From: Herbidospora sakaeratensis
Lineage (GTDB): Bacteria; Actinomycetota; Actinomycetes; Streptosporangiales; Streptosporangiaceae
DNA length: 64,000 bases
Assembly: GCF_001570525.1 (NCBI RefSeq)
Contig: NZ_BBXC01000014.1
Span: 207,458 to 271,457 of the forward strand
Direction of reading: 5' to 3'
Part shown: positions 1 through 7,531 of the stretch, piece after piece
Numbering within the stretch: position 1 is the first letter of the stretch
How the letters are laid out: each line of letters opens with the position of its first letter
Notes under the pieces: generated by a model
Database searches by the model: none
What the model saw: only the letters and a program-made list of their open reading frames with translations
Told to the model about the DNA's origin: nothing
Program-made: the position numbers and the translations under genes

Positions 1-1198
1 CGCCGGCGACGCCCGTGACGACGTTGACCACGCCGCCGGCCGGGATGGCGACGGTGATCTGGTTGTTCGCGACCGACTGGGTGCCGCCGATCACGCGGGT
101 GGCGAGGGCGGCGCGGGAGGTCCACTGGCCCGAGGAGGTCTGGCGGGCCGCCCAGATCGTGCTGCCCGAGGTGCCCGACGTGCTGGTGAACCCGGCGCGG
201 CCGTTCTGGATCTGGGTGGTGTTCGAGACCCTGACGGTGGTGGCGGCGTTCGCCTGGATGCGGGTGACGACCAGGTTGTCGGTGGCGCCCACCCACGTCC
301 GCATGGTGACGGGCGCGCCGCCGAGGCTCATCGTGGTGTCGACGTCGCCCTTGAGGATGTTCTGCTCCTCCAGGAACGAGGCGCCGCCGCCTCCGCCGCC
401 GGTGCCGTTGTAGAGCTCGAACTGGCCGATGCGCGCCCGGGGGTTGGTCGCGCTGTCGGAGGTCGTGCCCTGGGTGGGCTCGCTGATGACCAGCCGCACG
501 TACCGGGCGGTGACGCCGCCGACGGTCCGGTCGGTGGTGGCGGCGGTGTTGTCGGTGACGGTGTCGCGGGTCGTCCAGGTGGAGTTGTTGTCGCTGGTCT
601 GGAACGTCCAGTTCTTCGTGGTGTTGGCGGTCTCGGCGGGGCGGGCGGCGGCGTCGTGGCGCAGGACGTACCGGGTGAAGGTCTTCGCCGACCCCAGGTC
701 GAGGGTGATCGTCTGCGGCTTGCCGATGTTCGAGACCCAGCCCTCGTAGCCGGCCCCCCACCCGCCGTTGACGGCCCGCCCGGGCGGGAACGACGCGTGC
801 GAACTGGACGCCGTCGCCGTCGCCCCGAGCGCCAGGTTCGGCGACCCGCCGCTGCTCACGGGGTTGATCGAGACCGACCCGAGCGCGACGAGCGACCGGT
901 TGTTGCTGGCGGTCCAGAAGTCGCCCTTGGCGATCCGGAACGTCTTGAACCCGTCGCCGCCGCCCGAGACGACCCCGATGTCGCCGTTCCCGAGGAGCGC
1001 GGTGTCCGGCATCGTGTCGGTGACCGAGCCGGTGTAGGCCTGGTTCGTCCAGCGGCCCTTGACGGCCCCGACGAGCGACTGGACGGCGCTCCACTGCTGG
1101 TCGGGGGTGGGGGTGGCGGCCTGCGCGGCCGTCGCCGTGGTCAGGCCGGCGAGCAGCGCGAGCGCGGAGGCTATGGCTAAGCCACGCGTTCTGATCAT
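1..1198 (-). CDS. Secreted glycoside hydrolase-like protein with F5/8C domain (partial, 3' end outside window)
   Basis: The open frame runs from an ATG at 1198 off the left edge, so only the first ~399 residues are visible. They begin with a Sec signal peptide (MIRTRGLAIASALALLAGL, then an Ala-rich cleavage region). A segment with TALLGNGDIGVV and ISKGDFW-like residues (KGDFW) follows, typical of the N-terminal beta-sandwich of clan GH-L type enzymes (GH65/GH95-like). Interrupting it at about residues 105-220 is a discoidin (F5/8 type C) carbohydrate-binding module (ATASSSH, RAVNGG, ITLDLG, RYVRLVI). A GGGGGG linker precedes the return to the sandwich. A GGAAAGG ribosome site lies ~7 bases before the ATG. 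Export and a polysaccharide substrate are inferred. The catalytic residues would lie beyond the edge, so the family is provisional. Its promoter matches that of the alpha-mannosidase operon at 41 kb. Confidence 0.75.
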   Translation of the reverse strand, partial: MIRTRGLAIASALALLAGLTTATAAQAATPTPDQQWSAVQSLVGAVKGRWTNQAYTGSVTDTMPDTALLGNGDIGVVSGGGDGFKTFRIAKGDFWTASNNRSLVALGSVSINPVSSGGSPNLALGATATASSSHASFPPGRAVNGGWGAGYEGWVSNIGKPQTITLDLGSAKTFTRYVLRHDAAARPAETANTTKNWTFQTSDNNSTWTTRDTVTDNTAATTDRTVGGVTARYVRLVISEPTQGTTSDSATNPRARIGQFELYNGTGGGGGGASFLEEQNILKGDVDTTMSLGGAPVTMRTWVGATDNLVVTRIQANAATTVRVSNTTQIQNGRAGFTSTSGTSGSTIWAARQTSSGQWTSRAALATRVIGGTQSVANNQITVAIPAGGVVNVVTGVAG

Positions 1199-1235
1199 GA
1201 AGATGCCTTTCCGTGGTGGCCCGGATGGCGAGAGT

Positions 1236-1281
1236 GGGATAACGTTATCCCGCACCGTAGATTGTTGCGGGGAGGTTTCAA
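1236..1281 (-). promoter_or_regulatory. Promoter with LacI-type operator for the left-edge hydrolase
   Basis: On the minus strand there is a -35 TTGAAA (1281-1276), a 16-base spacer and a -10 TACGGT (1259-1254). The perfect 16-base palindrome GGGATAACGTTATCCC (1236-1251) starts two bases after the -10, over the expected transcription start. The palindrome has the central CG and A/T half-sites of LacI-family operators. The whole module is nearly identical to the one at 41006-41052. Repression by the regulator at 39913-40935 is inferred. Confidence 0.8.
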
Positions 1282-1481
1282 AGAGCGCCGAAAGCAACAA
1301 GTCGATAACGGCGATCGTTCTGGTGTGTTGCCGAAACCGGCGGGGCCGTGTCTGCGGCGAAGCCTCTCACCAGCGCGCGATCAGCGGTCCGGGAGAAGTG
1401 GCCTGGCCCGCGGAAATGGGGAGGCGGCGGGCGTCCGCCCGTGCCAGCATGGGCGTTTTGCTCCCGATGTGAAAGGCCTGA

Positions 1482-1895
1482 GTGGCCATGCCCAGCGCCA
1501 TCACTCTGATCCGGTCCGCTTCTCTGTCCGACGTGGCTCAGTACGCCTACGCGGCCACGGCGCCCGCCGGGTCACGGCTCATCTTCCTCGCCGGAGCGTG
1601 TCCCCTGAACGCCGACGGCTCGACGGCGGCGATCGGGGACTACGCGGGCCAGGCGGCCAAAGCCGTCGAGAACATGCGGACGGCCCTTGAGGACTCCGGC
1701 GCGTCGTTGCAGGACGTCATCAGCACCAGGGTGCTCGTCGCGTCCACCAGGCAGGAGGATCTGGTCGCCGCCTGGAGGGTGGTCCGGGACGCCTTCGGCG
1801 ACCATGACGTGCCGAGCACTCTGATGGGCGTCACCGTGCTCGGTTACGCCGACCAGCTCGTCGAGATCGAGGCCGTCGCCGCCGTGCTCGACTGA
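1482..1895 (+). CDS. RidA/YjgF family protein
   Basis: 137 residues, the usual RidA length. Members form trimers that hydrolyse reactive enamine/imine intermediates released by PLP enzymes in the cytosol. Family hallmarks are FLAGACPLNADG near residue 35, the QAAKAVENMRTALEDSGASLQDV helix region split around residue 70, and a C-terminal strand ending VEIEAVAAV. In place of the catalytic Arg in RidA itself (usually R105, in a CTRV/ARV motif) the best candidates are R82 in STRVLVA and the region near TLMGVTVLG, so it may be a non-archetypal Rid subgroup. GTG 1482 follows AAAGG by five bases and is preferred to ATG 1488. It stands alone. Confidence 0.85.
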   Translation: MAMPSAITLIRSASLSDVAQYAYAATAPAGSRLIFLAGACPLNADGSTAAIGDYAGQAAKAVENMRTALEDSGASLQDVISTRVLVASTRQEDLVAAWRVVRDAFGDHDVPSTLMGVTVLGYADQLVEIEAVAAVLD

Positions 1896-1949
1896 GGGCA
1901 CGGGCTGAGAGGCTCATCGGCGTCTCTCAGGCCCATCACAGGCGGCGGC

Positions 1950-2171
1950 GTGGATGCTACGGCCATGACGCCGACGACGGTCCCTCCGTGGGTGCCGCTG
2001 ACCCCGGCCGTCTTGGGTTCCCTCGTGCTGGTGGGCTACTCGCTCACGCTGCCGGTCCGCATCCCGCGGGCGGTGGCCGAGGCGAGCGCGGCCGAACCGT
2101 TCACCCTCACCGGCGCGTTCGCCGGGTGGTCCTACTACCGGCGTACAAGGGCGGGAATATCCGGTGATTGA
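1950..2171 (+). CDS. Possible small membrane-associated hypothetical protein
   Basis: A 73-codon frame with no recognised family. It has a hydrophobic stretch around residues 18-38 ([18 protein letters not shown]) and a basic end (YYRRTRAG). No clear ribosome site precedes the start, and the frame ends inside the Zur box of rpmG. It fills most of the 290-base gap between the RidA gene and rpmG. It may be chance coding potential in GC-rich DNA. The gap otherwise holds only the regulatory region of the ribosomal protein pair. Confidence 0.2.
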   Translation: MDATAMTPTTVPPWVPLTPAVLGSLVLVGYSLTLPVRIPRAVAEASAAEPFTLTGAFAGWSYYRRTRAGISGD

Positions 2172-2184
2172 AAACGGTTTTCGA
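2168..2184 (+). promoter_or_regulatory. Zur (zinc uptake regulator) box
   Basis: The core GAAAAC-G-GTTTTC (2170-2182) is a perfect 13-base dyad, flanked by T and A that also pair at the outside. This is the shape of actinobacterial Zur sites (TGAAAATnATTTTCA type). It ends four bases before the rpmG start, so bound Zur would block initiation. Under zinc starvation the two cysteine-free ribosomal proteins downstream would be expressed. Confidence 0.8.
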
Positions 2185-2188
2185 TCCC

Positions 2189-2353
2189 GTGAAGCGAAGT
2201 GAGCTCCGGCCGCTGGTCCGGCTCCGGTCTGCCGCCGGTACCGGCGCGACCTATGTGACCAGGAAGAACCGTCGCAACAACCCCGACCGGATGGAGTTGC
2301 GCAAGTACGACCCCGTCATCCGGCAGCACGTGACCTTCCGAGAGGAGCGATAG
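2189..2353 (+). CDS. rpmG: 50S ribosomal protein L33, zinc-independent (C-) form
   Basis: 54 residues starting [14 protein letters not shown] and containing [14 protein letters not shown] and LRKYDPV, the standard L33 fold signature. There is no cysteine at all, so this is the C- paralogue that replaces the zinc-ribbon form when zinc is scarce. GTG 2189 gives the exact family length. An in-frame TTG at 2168 lies inside the Zur box and is rejected. No Shine-Dalgarno fits between the box and the GTG, which suggests a leaderless or very short leader transcript. It is co-directional with rpmE2, three bases downstream. Confidence 0.93.
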   Translation: MKRSELRPLVRLRSAAGTGATYVTRKNRRNNPDRMELRKYDPVIRQHVTFREER

Positions 2354-2356
2354 CGC

Positions 2357-2599
2357 ATGAAGAAGGGCATCCACCCCGAGTACCGTCCCGTGGTCTTCCG
2401 CGACCCGAGCGCGGGCTTCGCGATCCTGACCAGGTCGACGGTGCGGTCGAACAAGACGGTGGAGTGGGAGGACGGTCAGACCTACCCGGTCGTCGACGTC
2501 GACGTCAGCTCCGCCAGCCACCCGTTCTACACCGGCAAGAGCCGCGTGGTGGACTCCGCCGGACGCGTCGAGCGCTTCCGCCGCCGCTACGCCAAGTGA
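2357..2599 (+). CDS. rpmE2: 50S ribosomal protein L31 type B
   Basis: 80 residues with [16 protein letters not shown] at the start, the [10 protein letters not shown] motif, and the C-terminal [10 protein letters not shown] and RFRRRYAK that define type B L31. The CxxC zinc sites of type A are absent, as expected for a Zur-repressed replacement subunit. GAGGAGCG precedes the ATG. It follows rpmG by three bases and both are governed by the Zur box at 2168. A strong hairpin terminator follows at 2605. Confidence 0.95.
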   Translation: MKKGIHPEYRPVVFRDPSAGFAILTRSTVRSNKTVEWEDGQTYPVVDVDVSSASHPFYTGKSRVVDSAGRVERFRRRYAK

Positions 2600-2604
2600 T
2601 CTCG

Positions 2605-2631
2605 GAGCCGGCCGCCCATGGCGGCCGGCTC
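2605..2631 (+). terminator. Hairpin terminator after rpmE2
   Basis: A perfect 12-base stem GAGCCGGCCGCC / GGCGGCCGGCTC with a CAT loop, followed by the T-rich TTCCGTTT. It lies six bases after the rpmE2 stop. Confidence 0.85.
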
Positions 2632-2693
2632 TTCCGTTTCACAGAGTCTCCCGCCGTCGTCGGCAGGACGCCGCTCGCTGGCACACTGGGCGG

Positions 2694-3002
2694 GTGATCT
2701 TTCTCTTCTCGTACGGCACCCTCCAGCTCGAACGGGTGCAGCTCGCCCAGTTCGGCCGCCGGCTGGAAGGTCGCCCCGACGCGCTGCCGAACCACCGCCT
2801 GACCACGATCACGCTCACCGGCGGCACGTTCCCCATGGTCCGGCGCTCGCCCGGTGAAGAGGTGCTGGGAGTGATCTACCAGATCAGCGCCGAGGAGCTG
2901 GCCGCCGCCGACGCCTACGAGGGCGTCGAGTACGCCCGCCGGCTCGTCACCCTCAAGTCGGGCGTCACCGCGTGGGTCTATCTCTCCAATGAGGCCGTCT
3001 GA
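2694..3002 (+). CDS. Gamma-glutamylcyclotransferase (AIG2/GGCT)-like protein
   Basis: 102 residues. The N-terminal FSYGTLQ is the conserved YGxL substrate-binding loop of the GGCT/AIG2 cupin-like fold. The middle carries VLGVIYQISAEELAAADAYEGVEYARRLV, where the Glu after AY (residue ~84) matches the catalytic acid. The family acts on gamma-glutamyl amines or peptides in the cytosol, and the exact substrate cannot be read from sequence. The start is a GTG with no clear ribosome site. It ends four bases before the convergent LacI gene. Confidence 0.75.
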   Translation: MIFLFSYGTLQLERVQLAQFGRRLEGRPDALPNHRLTTITLTGGTFPMVRRSPGEEVLGVIYQISAEELAAADAYEGVEYARRLVTLKSGVTAWVYLSNEAV

Positions 3003-3006
3003 CCCC

Positions 3007-3993
3007 TCACCGGGTCGACTCGCGGACGACCAGCTCGGGCTGGAACATGATCTGCTGGTGGGCGTGGGTGGCCGGGTTGTCGCACTCGTCGAGCAGCAGC
3101 TCGGTCGCCACCCGGCCGAGCTGGTGGGTCGGCTGGCGGATCGAGGTCAGCGACACCGCCGAGGCCGCCGCGAAGTCGATGTCGTCGTAACCGATCAGGG
3201 CGACGTCGTGGGGCACCCGCACGCCCGCGTGGGTGAGGCCGCGCAGCAGGCCGAGCGCGAGCAGGTCGTTGGCGCAGAACACGGCGTCGGGCAGGTCTCC
3301 CTCGGAGAGCAGCTTCTCGGCGGCCTGCTGGCCGGCGCGGGGGGTCATCGCGCCCATCTCGATCACCCGCAGCGGGCGGCCGTAGGCGCGTTCGGCGCCG
3401 GCCCTGCGGTCGAGGCACTGGCGGATGGTGAGCGGGCCCGTGACGTACACGATCGATTTCGCGCCGGTGCCCATCAGGTGGCGCACCGCCGTCATGCCCC
3501 CGCCGATGTCGTTGACCGCGACCGAGCACTGGTCGGGGCAGTGGGCCGGATGGTCGACCAGGACGACGGCGATGCCCCGCGCCCGCAGCCGGTCGAGCCG
3601 CTCGGGGTCTTCGTCGGACGGGGTGATCAGCACCCCGCGCACCCGCTGCTCGGCCAGCACGAGCAGGTTGCGCTCCTCCTTGGCCCGGGACCCGGCCGAG
3701 TTGCTGAGGATGACGGCGTAACCGAGGTCGCTGGCGACCTCCTCGACCCCGGCCGTGACGTCGGTGAAGAACGGGTTGCCGATGTCGATCACCGACAGGC
3801 CGATGGTCTTGCTGTGCCCGGCCCGCAGCGTGGAGGCCGACCCGTGGCGCACGAACCCCAGCTCCCGGACGGCCGCCTCGACCTTCGCGCGGGTCGCGGG
3901 CGACACCTTCTCGGGCCGGTTGAGCACGTTGGACACGGTGCCCGGCGAGACGCCGGCTCGTGCGGCGACATCCTTGATCCCCACGTCGCTCAT
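3007..3993 (-). CDS. LacI family regulator of the rhamnose-type importer
   Basis: 328 residues. The LacI helix-turn-helix and hinge lie at residues 4-60 (IKDVAARAGVSPGTVSNVLN). A periplasmic-binding-protein-like effector domain follows (IGLSVIDIGNPFFTDV, VRGVLITPSDED, DAVFCANDLLALGLL, IGYDDIDFA). It is divergent from the ABC importer genes at 4142-8595 and shares a 148-base intergenic region with them. A dyad-like AAAACG element lies just upstream of its own ATG. By position it most likely represses the importer and itself, with rhamnose or a derivative as inducer (inference). Confidence 0.88.
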   Translation of the reverse strand: MSDVGIKDVAARAGVSPGTVSNVLNRPEKVSPATRAKVEAAVRELGFVRHGSASTLRAGHSKTIGLSVIDIGNPFFTDVTAGVEEVASDLGYAVILSNSAGSRAKEERNLLVLAEQRVRGVLITPSDEDPERLDRLRARGIAVVLVDHPAHCPDQCSVAVNDIGGGMTAVRHLMGTGAKSIVYVTGPLTIRQCLDRRAGAERAYGRPLRVIEMGAMTPRAGQQAAEKLLSEGDLPDAVFCANDLLALGLLRGLTHAGVRVPHDVALIGYDDIDFAAASAVSLTSIRQPTHQLGRVATELLLDECDNPATHAHQQIMFQPELVVRESTR

Positions 3994-4002
3994 GGACGTT
4001 GA

Positions 4003-4123
4003 TTAAAACGTAATAAGCGCCAAGAGGCAACGTGAGGGCCGCCATTGTGCGTAATGACGGGGAAATCCGCTATTGACGGCGCAGTAACGCTCATCTACTG
4101 TCCGGACAAATTTGAAACGTTTT
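4003..4123 (+). promoter_or_regulatory. Divergent control region: sigma-70 promoter and candidate LacI operators
   Basis: The plus-strand promoter is TTGACG (4073-4078), 17 bases, TACTGT (4096-4101), the best consensus match in the window. Thirteen bases after the -10 lies GAAACGTTTT (4114-4123) with the perfect dyad AAACGTTT, a typical LacI-family operator core. A second, weaker element, TTAAAACGTAATAA (4003-4016), lies 10 bases before the LacI ATG. Two sites flanking the divergent promoters would allow repression of the importer and autoregulation. Confidence 0.65.
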
Positions 4124-4141
4124 TCCGGACCGGGAGGTCGC

Positions 4142-5611
4142 ATGCTCGCGCTGCGGGAGGTGAGCAAGTCCTTCGGCGCCGTCCGCGCCCTGCGCGGGGT
4201 GTCACTCGACCTGGCCCCCGGCGAGGCGCACGCCCTGGCCGGGGAGAACGGGGCGGGCAAGTCGACCCTCGTCAAGATACTGTCCGGCGTGCACCGCCCC
4301 GACGAGGGCGCCCTGCTCCTCGACGGTGAGCCGGTCGAGTTCCACGGCCCGGCCGACGCCCGGGCGGCCGGGGTGGCGGTCATCTACCAGGAGCCTGCTC
4401 TCTTCCCCGACCTGTCGGTCGCCGAGAACGTCTTCATGGGCCGCCACCCCCGGCGCTCGTTCGGCCGCGTCGACCGGCGGGCGATGCGGACCCGCGCCCT
4501 CGACCTGTTCTCCCGGCTCGGCGTGCCCCTCGACCCCGCCCGGCCCGCGCGCGGCCTGTCGATCGCCGACCAGCAGCTCGTCGAGATCGCCAAGGCGCTG
4601 TCGCGGGACGCCCGCGTCCTGGTCATGGACGAACCGACCGCCGCCCTCTCGGGGCCCGAGGTTGAGCGCCTGTTCGGGGTGGCCCGGTCGCTGCGCGACC
4701 AGGGGCGCGCGGTGTTGTTCGTGTCACACCGCCTCGACGAGATGTTCGCACTGTGCGAGCGGGTGACGACTTTGCGGGACGGCGCGGTCGTCGCCACCGA
4801 CGTGCTCGCCGACATCACGCCCGACGACCTGGTCCGGCGCATGGTCGGCCGCGACCTGGCGGCGTTGTTCCCCAAACAGCCGACCGTGCCCGGCGAGGTG
4901 GCCCTCAAGGTCGACCGGCTGACCCGCGAGGGCGTCTTCACCGACGTGTCCTTCGAGGTGCGCGCGGGCGAGATCGTGGCCCTGGCCGGGCTGGTCGGCG
5001 CGGGCCGCAGCGAGGTCGCCCGCGCGGTGTTCGGCGTCGACCGCCGGGACGCCGGCTCCGTCCACGTCGCCGGACGCCCCTTACGCGCGGGCAGCCCCAC
5101 CGAGGCCATGGCCGCCGGGGTGGCGCTGGTGCCGGAGGACCGGCGGCAGCAGGGCCTCGTCATGGACCTGTCGATCGAGCGCAACATCGGCCTGACCACC
5201 CTGAAATGGGGCCTGCTCTCCCGCGCCGCCGAGCGCGCCCGCGCCACCGACTGGGCGATCCGCCTCCAGGTGCGGTACGCCGGCCTCACCGACGCCGTGA
5301 CCGTCCTGTCGGGCGGCAACCAGCAGAAGGTCGTGCTGGCCAAGTGGCTGGCCCGCAAACCCCGCGTGCTGATCGTCGACGAACCCACGCGGGGCATCGA
5401 CGTGGGCACCAAGGCCGAGGTCCACCGCCTGCTGTCGGAACTGGCGGCCGAGGGTCTCGCGGTCCTGATGATCTCCTCGGAGCTGCCCGAGGTGCTCGGC
5501 ATGGCCGATCGGGTGCTCGTCATGCACGAGGGACGGCTCGTCGCCGACCTCCCCCGGGCGGAGGCGACGGAGGAACGGGTGGTCGCCGCCGCGACGGGGA
5601 GGCCCGCGTGA
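4142..5611 (+). CDS. rhaT: Rhamnose-type sugar ABC transporter, duplicated ATPase
   Basis: 489 residues, the size of the two-domain ATPases of the ribose/rhamnose (CUT2) class. The first half has Walker [10 protein letters not shown] (~34-42), the signature-like [15 protein letters not shown] and Walker [12 protein letters not shown]. The second half has the usual degenerate P-loop [10 protein letters not shown] and signature LSGGNQQKV. It powers sugar uptake at the inner face of the membrane. ATG 4142 follows GGGAGG by five bases. The stop overlaps the next start as GTGA. The rhamnose assignment comes from the binding protein at 7528. Confidence 0.9.
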   Translation: MLALREVSKSFGAVRALRGVSLDLAPGEAHALAGENGAGKSTLVKILSGVHRPDEGALLLDGEPVEFHGPADARAAGVAVIYQEPALFPDLSVAENVFMGRHPRRSFGRVDRRAMRTRALDLFSRLGVPLDPARPARGLSIADQQLVEIAKALSRDARVLVMDEPTAALSGPEVERLFGVARSLRDQGRAVLFVSHRLDEMFALCERVTTLRDGAVVATDVLADITPDDLVRRMVGRDLAALFPKQPTVPGEVALKVDRLTREGVFTDVSFEVRAGEIVALAGLVGAGRSEVARAVFGVDRRDAGSVHVAGRPLRAGSPTEAMAAGVALVPEDRRQQGLVMDLSIERNIGLTTLKWGLLSRAAERARATDWAIRLQVRYAGLTDAVTVLSGGNQQKVVLAKWLARKPRVLIVDEPTRGIDVGTKAEVHRLLSELAAEGLAVLMISSELPEVLGMADRVLVMHEGRLVADLPRAEATEERVVAAATGRPA

Positions 5612-6600
5612 CCGTCTTCGCCGGCCGGATCGCCCGGGTCAGGGAGCTCGGGATCGTCGTCGCGCTGGTCGTGCTGTTCGGCGTCACCGGGGCCGTCAAC
5701 CCCGCCTTCCTCTCCCCGGCGGGGCTGCGCGACATCCTGCTCAACTCGGCCATCATCGCCACCCTCGCCGTCGGTCAGACGCTCGTCGTCGTCACCCGCA
5801 ACGTCGACCTGTCGGTCAGCTCGGTCGTCGGGATCAGCGCGTTCGGGGGCGCGCTGATCCTGGCCGACCATCCGCAGGTGCCCATCCCGGTCGTGATCGC
5901 CGGGTGCGTGCTGCTCGGCGCGGCGTGCGGCGCGGTCAACGGCCTGCTCGTGGGGGTGGCGAAGGTCCCGGCGCTGGTCGCCACCCTCGGCACCCTCTAC
6001 GCCTTCCGCGGCGTCGACCACGCCTGGGCCGGCGGACGCCAGGTCAACGCCGCCGACATGCCGCCGGGCTTCCTGCGCCTGGGCTCCGCCGACGTGCTCG
6101 GCGTGCCGCTGCCGGCGCTGGTCGCGCTCACAGTGCTGCTCGCCGTCGGCTGGGTGCTGCGCAACCTGCCGCAGGGCCGCGAGCTCTACGCCATCGGCTC
6201 CAGCCCCGAGGCCGCGGTGCTGGCCGGCATCCCGGTGAAGCGGCGCGTCGTGTCGGCGTTCGTGGCGGGGGGCGCGCTGGCCGGGCTCGCCGGGGTCATG
6301 TGGGCGGCCCGGTTCGGCACCGTCGACGCCACCGTCGCCACCGGCAAGGAGCTCGACGTCATCGCCGCCGTGGTCGTCGGCGGGGTCGCCATCTTCGGCG
6401 GCTCGGGGACCGTCTACGGCGCCGCCCTCGGCGCGCTGCTGCTGTCGGGCATCACGAGCGCCCTGGCCGTGCTGAGAGTGGACGCGCTCGCCCAGACCGC
6501 CGTCAACGGCGCGCTGATCCTGGCCGCCATCATGCTCGACCGCCTGCTCGCCCTGCGGGTCGCCCGGTCGCTGAGGAAACGGAGGCGCGATGCGCGTTGA
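5608..6600 (+). CDS. rhaP: Rhamnose-type sugar ABC transporter permease 1
   Basis: 330 residues with about nine or ten hydrophobic segments, the length and pattern of CUT2 permeases. Family landmarks are [42 protein letters not shown] and [14 protein letters not shown] near the C-terminus. GTG 5608 overlaps the ATPase stop by four bases, so the two are translationally coupled. It ends 11 bases inside the next gene. It forms the membrane channel with the permease at 6590. Confidence 0.9.
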   Translation: MTVFAGRIARVRELGIVVALVVLFGVTGAVNPAFLSPAGLRDILLNSAIIATLAVGQTLVVVTRNVDLSVSSVVGISAFGGALILADHPQVPIPVVIAGCVLLGAACGAVNGLLVGVAKVPALVATLGTLYAFRGVDHAWAGGRQVNAADMPPGFLRLGSADVLGVPLPALVALTVLLAVGWVLRNLPQGRELYAIGSSPEAAVLAGIPVKRRVVSAFVAGGALAGLAGVMWAARFGTVDATVATGKELDVIAAVVVGGVAIFGGSGTVYGAALGALLLSGITSALAVLRVDALAQTAVNGALILAAIMLDRLLALRVARSLRKRRRDAR

Positions 6601-7531
6601 CCGCTGGGAGACCCTCGTCGTCGCCCTGCTCGCCGCCGTCACCGTCGCCGCCTCGCTGGGCGTCGACGGCTTCGCGAACGGCTCCAACGTCGCCTTCCTG
6701 CTCCTGGACGTCACCGAGATCGCCCTGATGGCGCTGACCATGACCCTGGTGATCGTCGCCGCCGAGATCGACCTGTCGGTCGCGTCCACGCTGGGGCTGT
6801 GCTGCGCGGTGCTCGGCCGGCTCTGGACCGCCGGTCTGCCGATCGAGGCGATCATGCCGATCTGCCTGGTCACCGGCGCGCTCGCGGGCGCGCTGAACGG
6901 GCTCCTGGTCACCCGGCTCGGGTTGCCGTCGCTGGCCGTCACCATCGGCACCTTCGCCCTCTACCGGGGCCTGGCCTACGTCATCCTCGGCGACCAGGCG
7001 GTGGCCGACCTGCCGCCCGCCTACACCGGCCTGGCCACCCAGTCACTCGGGCCGATCCCGCTGCTGACCCTGCTGGTCGTGGTGCTCGCCGTCGCCGCCG
7101 GGATCCTGCTGCACGCGACCGGCCTCGGCCGGGCCGTCACCGCGCTGGGCGCCAACGAGGAGGCCGCCTACTTCGCCGGGATCCGGGTCAAGCGCATCAA
7201 GTTCTGGCTGTTCGTCGCCTCCGGGACGATGGCCGGCCTGGCCGCGCTCGTGTTCACCTTCCGGTACGCCAGCGCCCGCGCCGACAACGGCGTCGGGCTG
7301 GAACTGGCCGTCGTGGCCGCCGTCCTGCTGGGCGGGGTGTCGATCTTCGGCGGACGCGGCACCCTCGCGGGCGTCGTGGCGGCCGTGCTGCTGCTGGCCG
7401 TCGTCCGCAACGCGCTCATCCTCGCCGACGTCGCCAACGAGGTCCTCAACTTCGTGACGGGCCTGCTGCTCGTCGCATCGGTGCTCGCACCGAACCTGAA
7501 AGTCCGTCTGGAAAGGAAACCGGTCCAATGA
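6590..7531 (+). CDS. rhaQ: Rhamnose-type sugar ABC transporter permease 2
   Basis: 313 residues, a second CUT2 permease: TMTLVIVAAEIDLSVASTLGL, GALNGLLVTRLGLPSLAVTIGT and VVAAVLLGGVSIFGGRGTLAG. It starts with an ATG inside the end of rhaP, and its stop overlaps the ATG of the binding protein. This marks a tightly coupled operon. Separate permeases P and Q are characteristic of rhamnose systems, whereas ribose systems usually have one. Confidence 0.9.
   Translation: MRVDRWETLVVALLAAVTVAASLGVDGFANGSNVAFLLLDVTEIALMALTMTLVIVAAEIDLSVASTLGLCCAVLGRLWTAGLPIEAIMPICLVTGALAGALNGLLVTRLGLPSLAVTIGTFALYRGLAYVILGDQAVADLPPAYTGLATQSLGPIPLLTLLVVVLAVAAGILLHATGLGRAVTALGANEEAAYFAGIRVKRIKFWLFVASGTMAGLAALVFTFRYASARADNGVGLELAVVAAVLLGGVSIFGGRGTLAGVVAAVLLLAVVRNALILADVANEVLNFVTGLLLVASVLAPNLKVRLERKPVQ

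Noticed and set aside
2168-2188. TTG at 2168 as the start of L33
   Set aside because: It would place coding sequence inside the Zur box and add seven residues that no L33 has; GTG 2189 gives the exact 54-residue protein.
4384-6951. A minus-strand frame of 855 codons opposite the rhamnose importer genes
   Set aside because: It is an antisense shadow of high-GC coding DNA: low-complexity Arg/Asp/Gly/His content, no family signature, and it spans three well-supported plus-strand genes.
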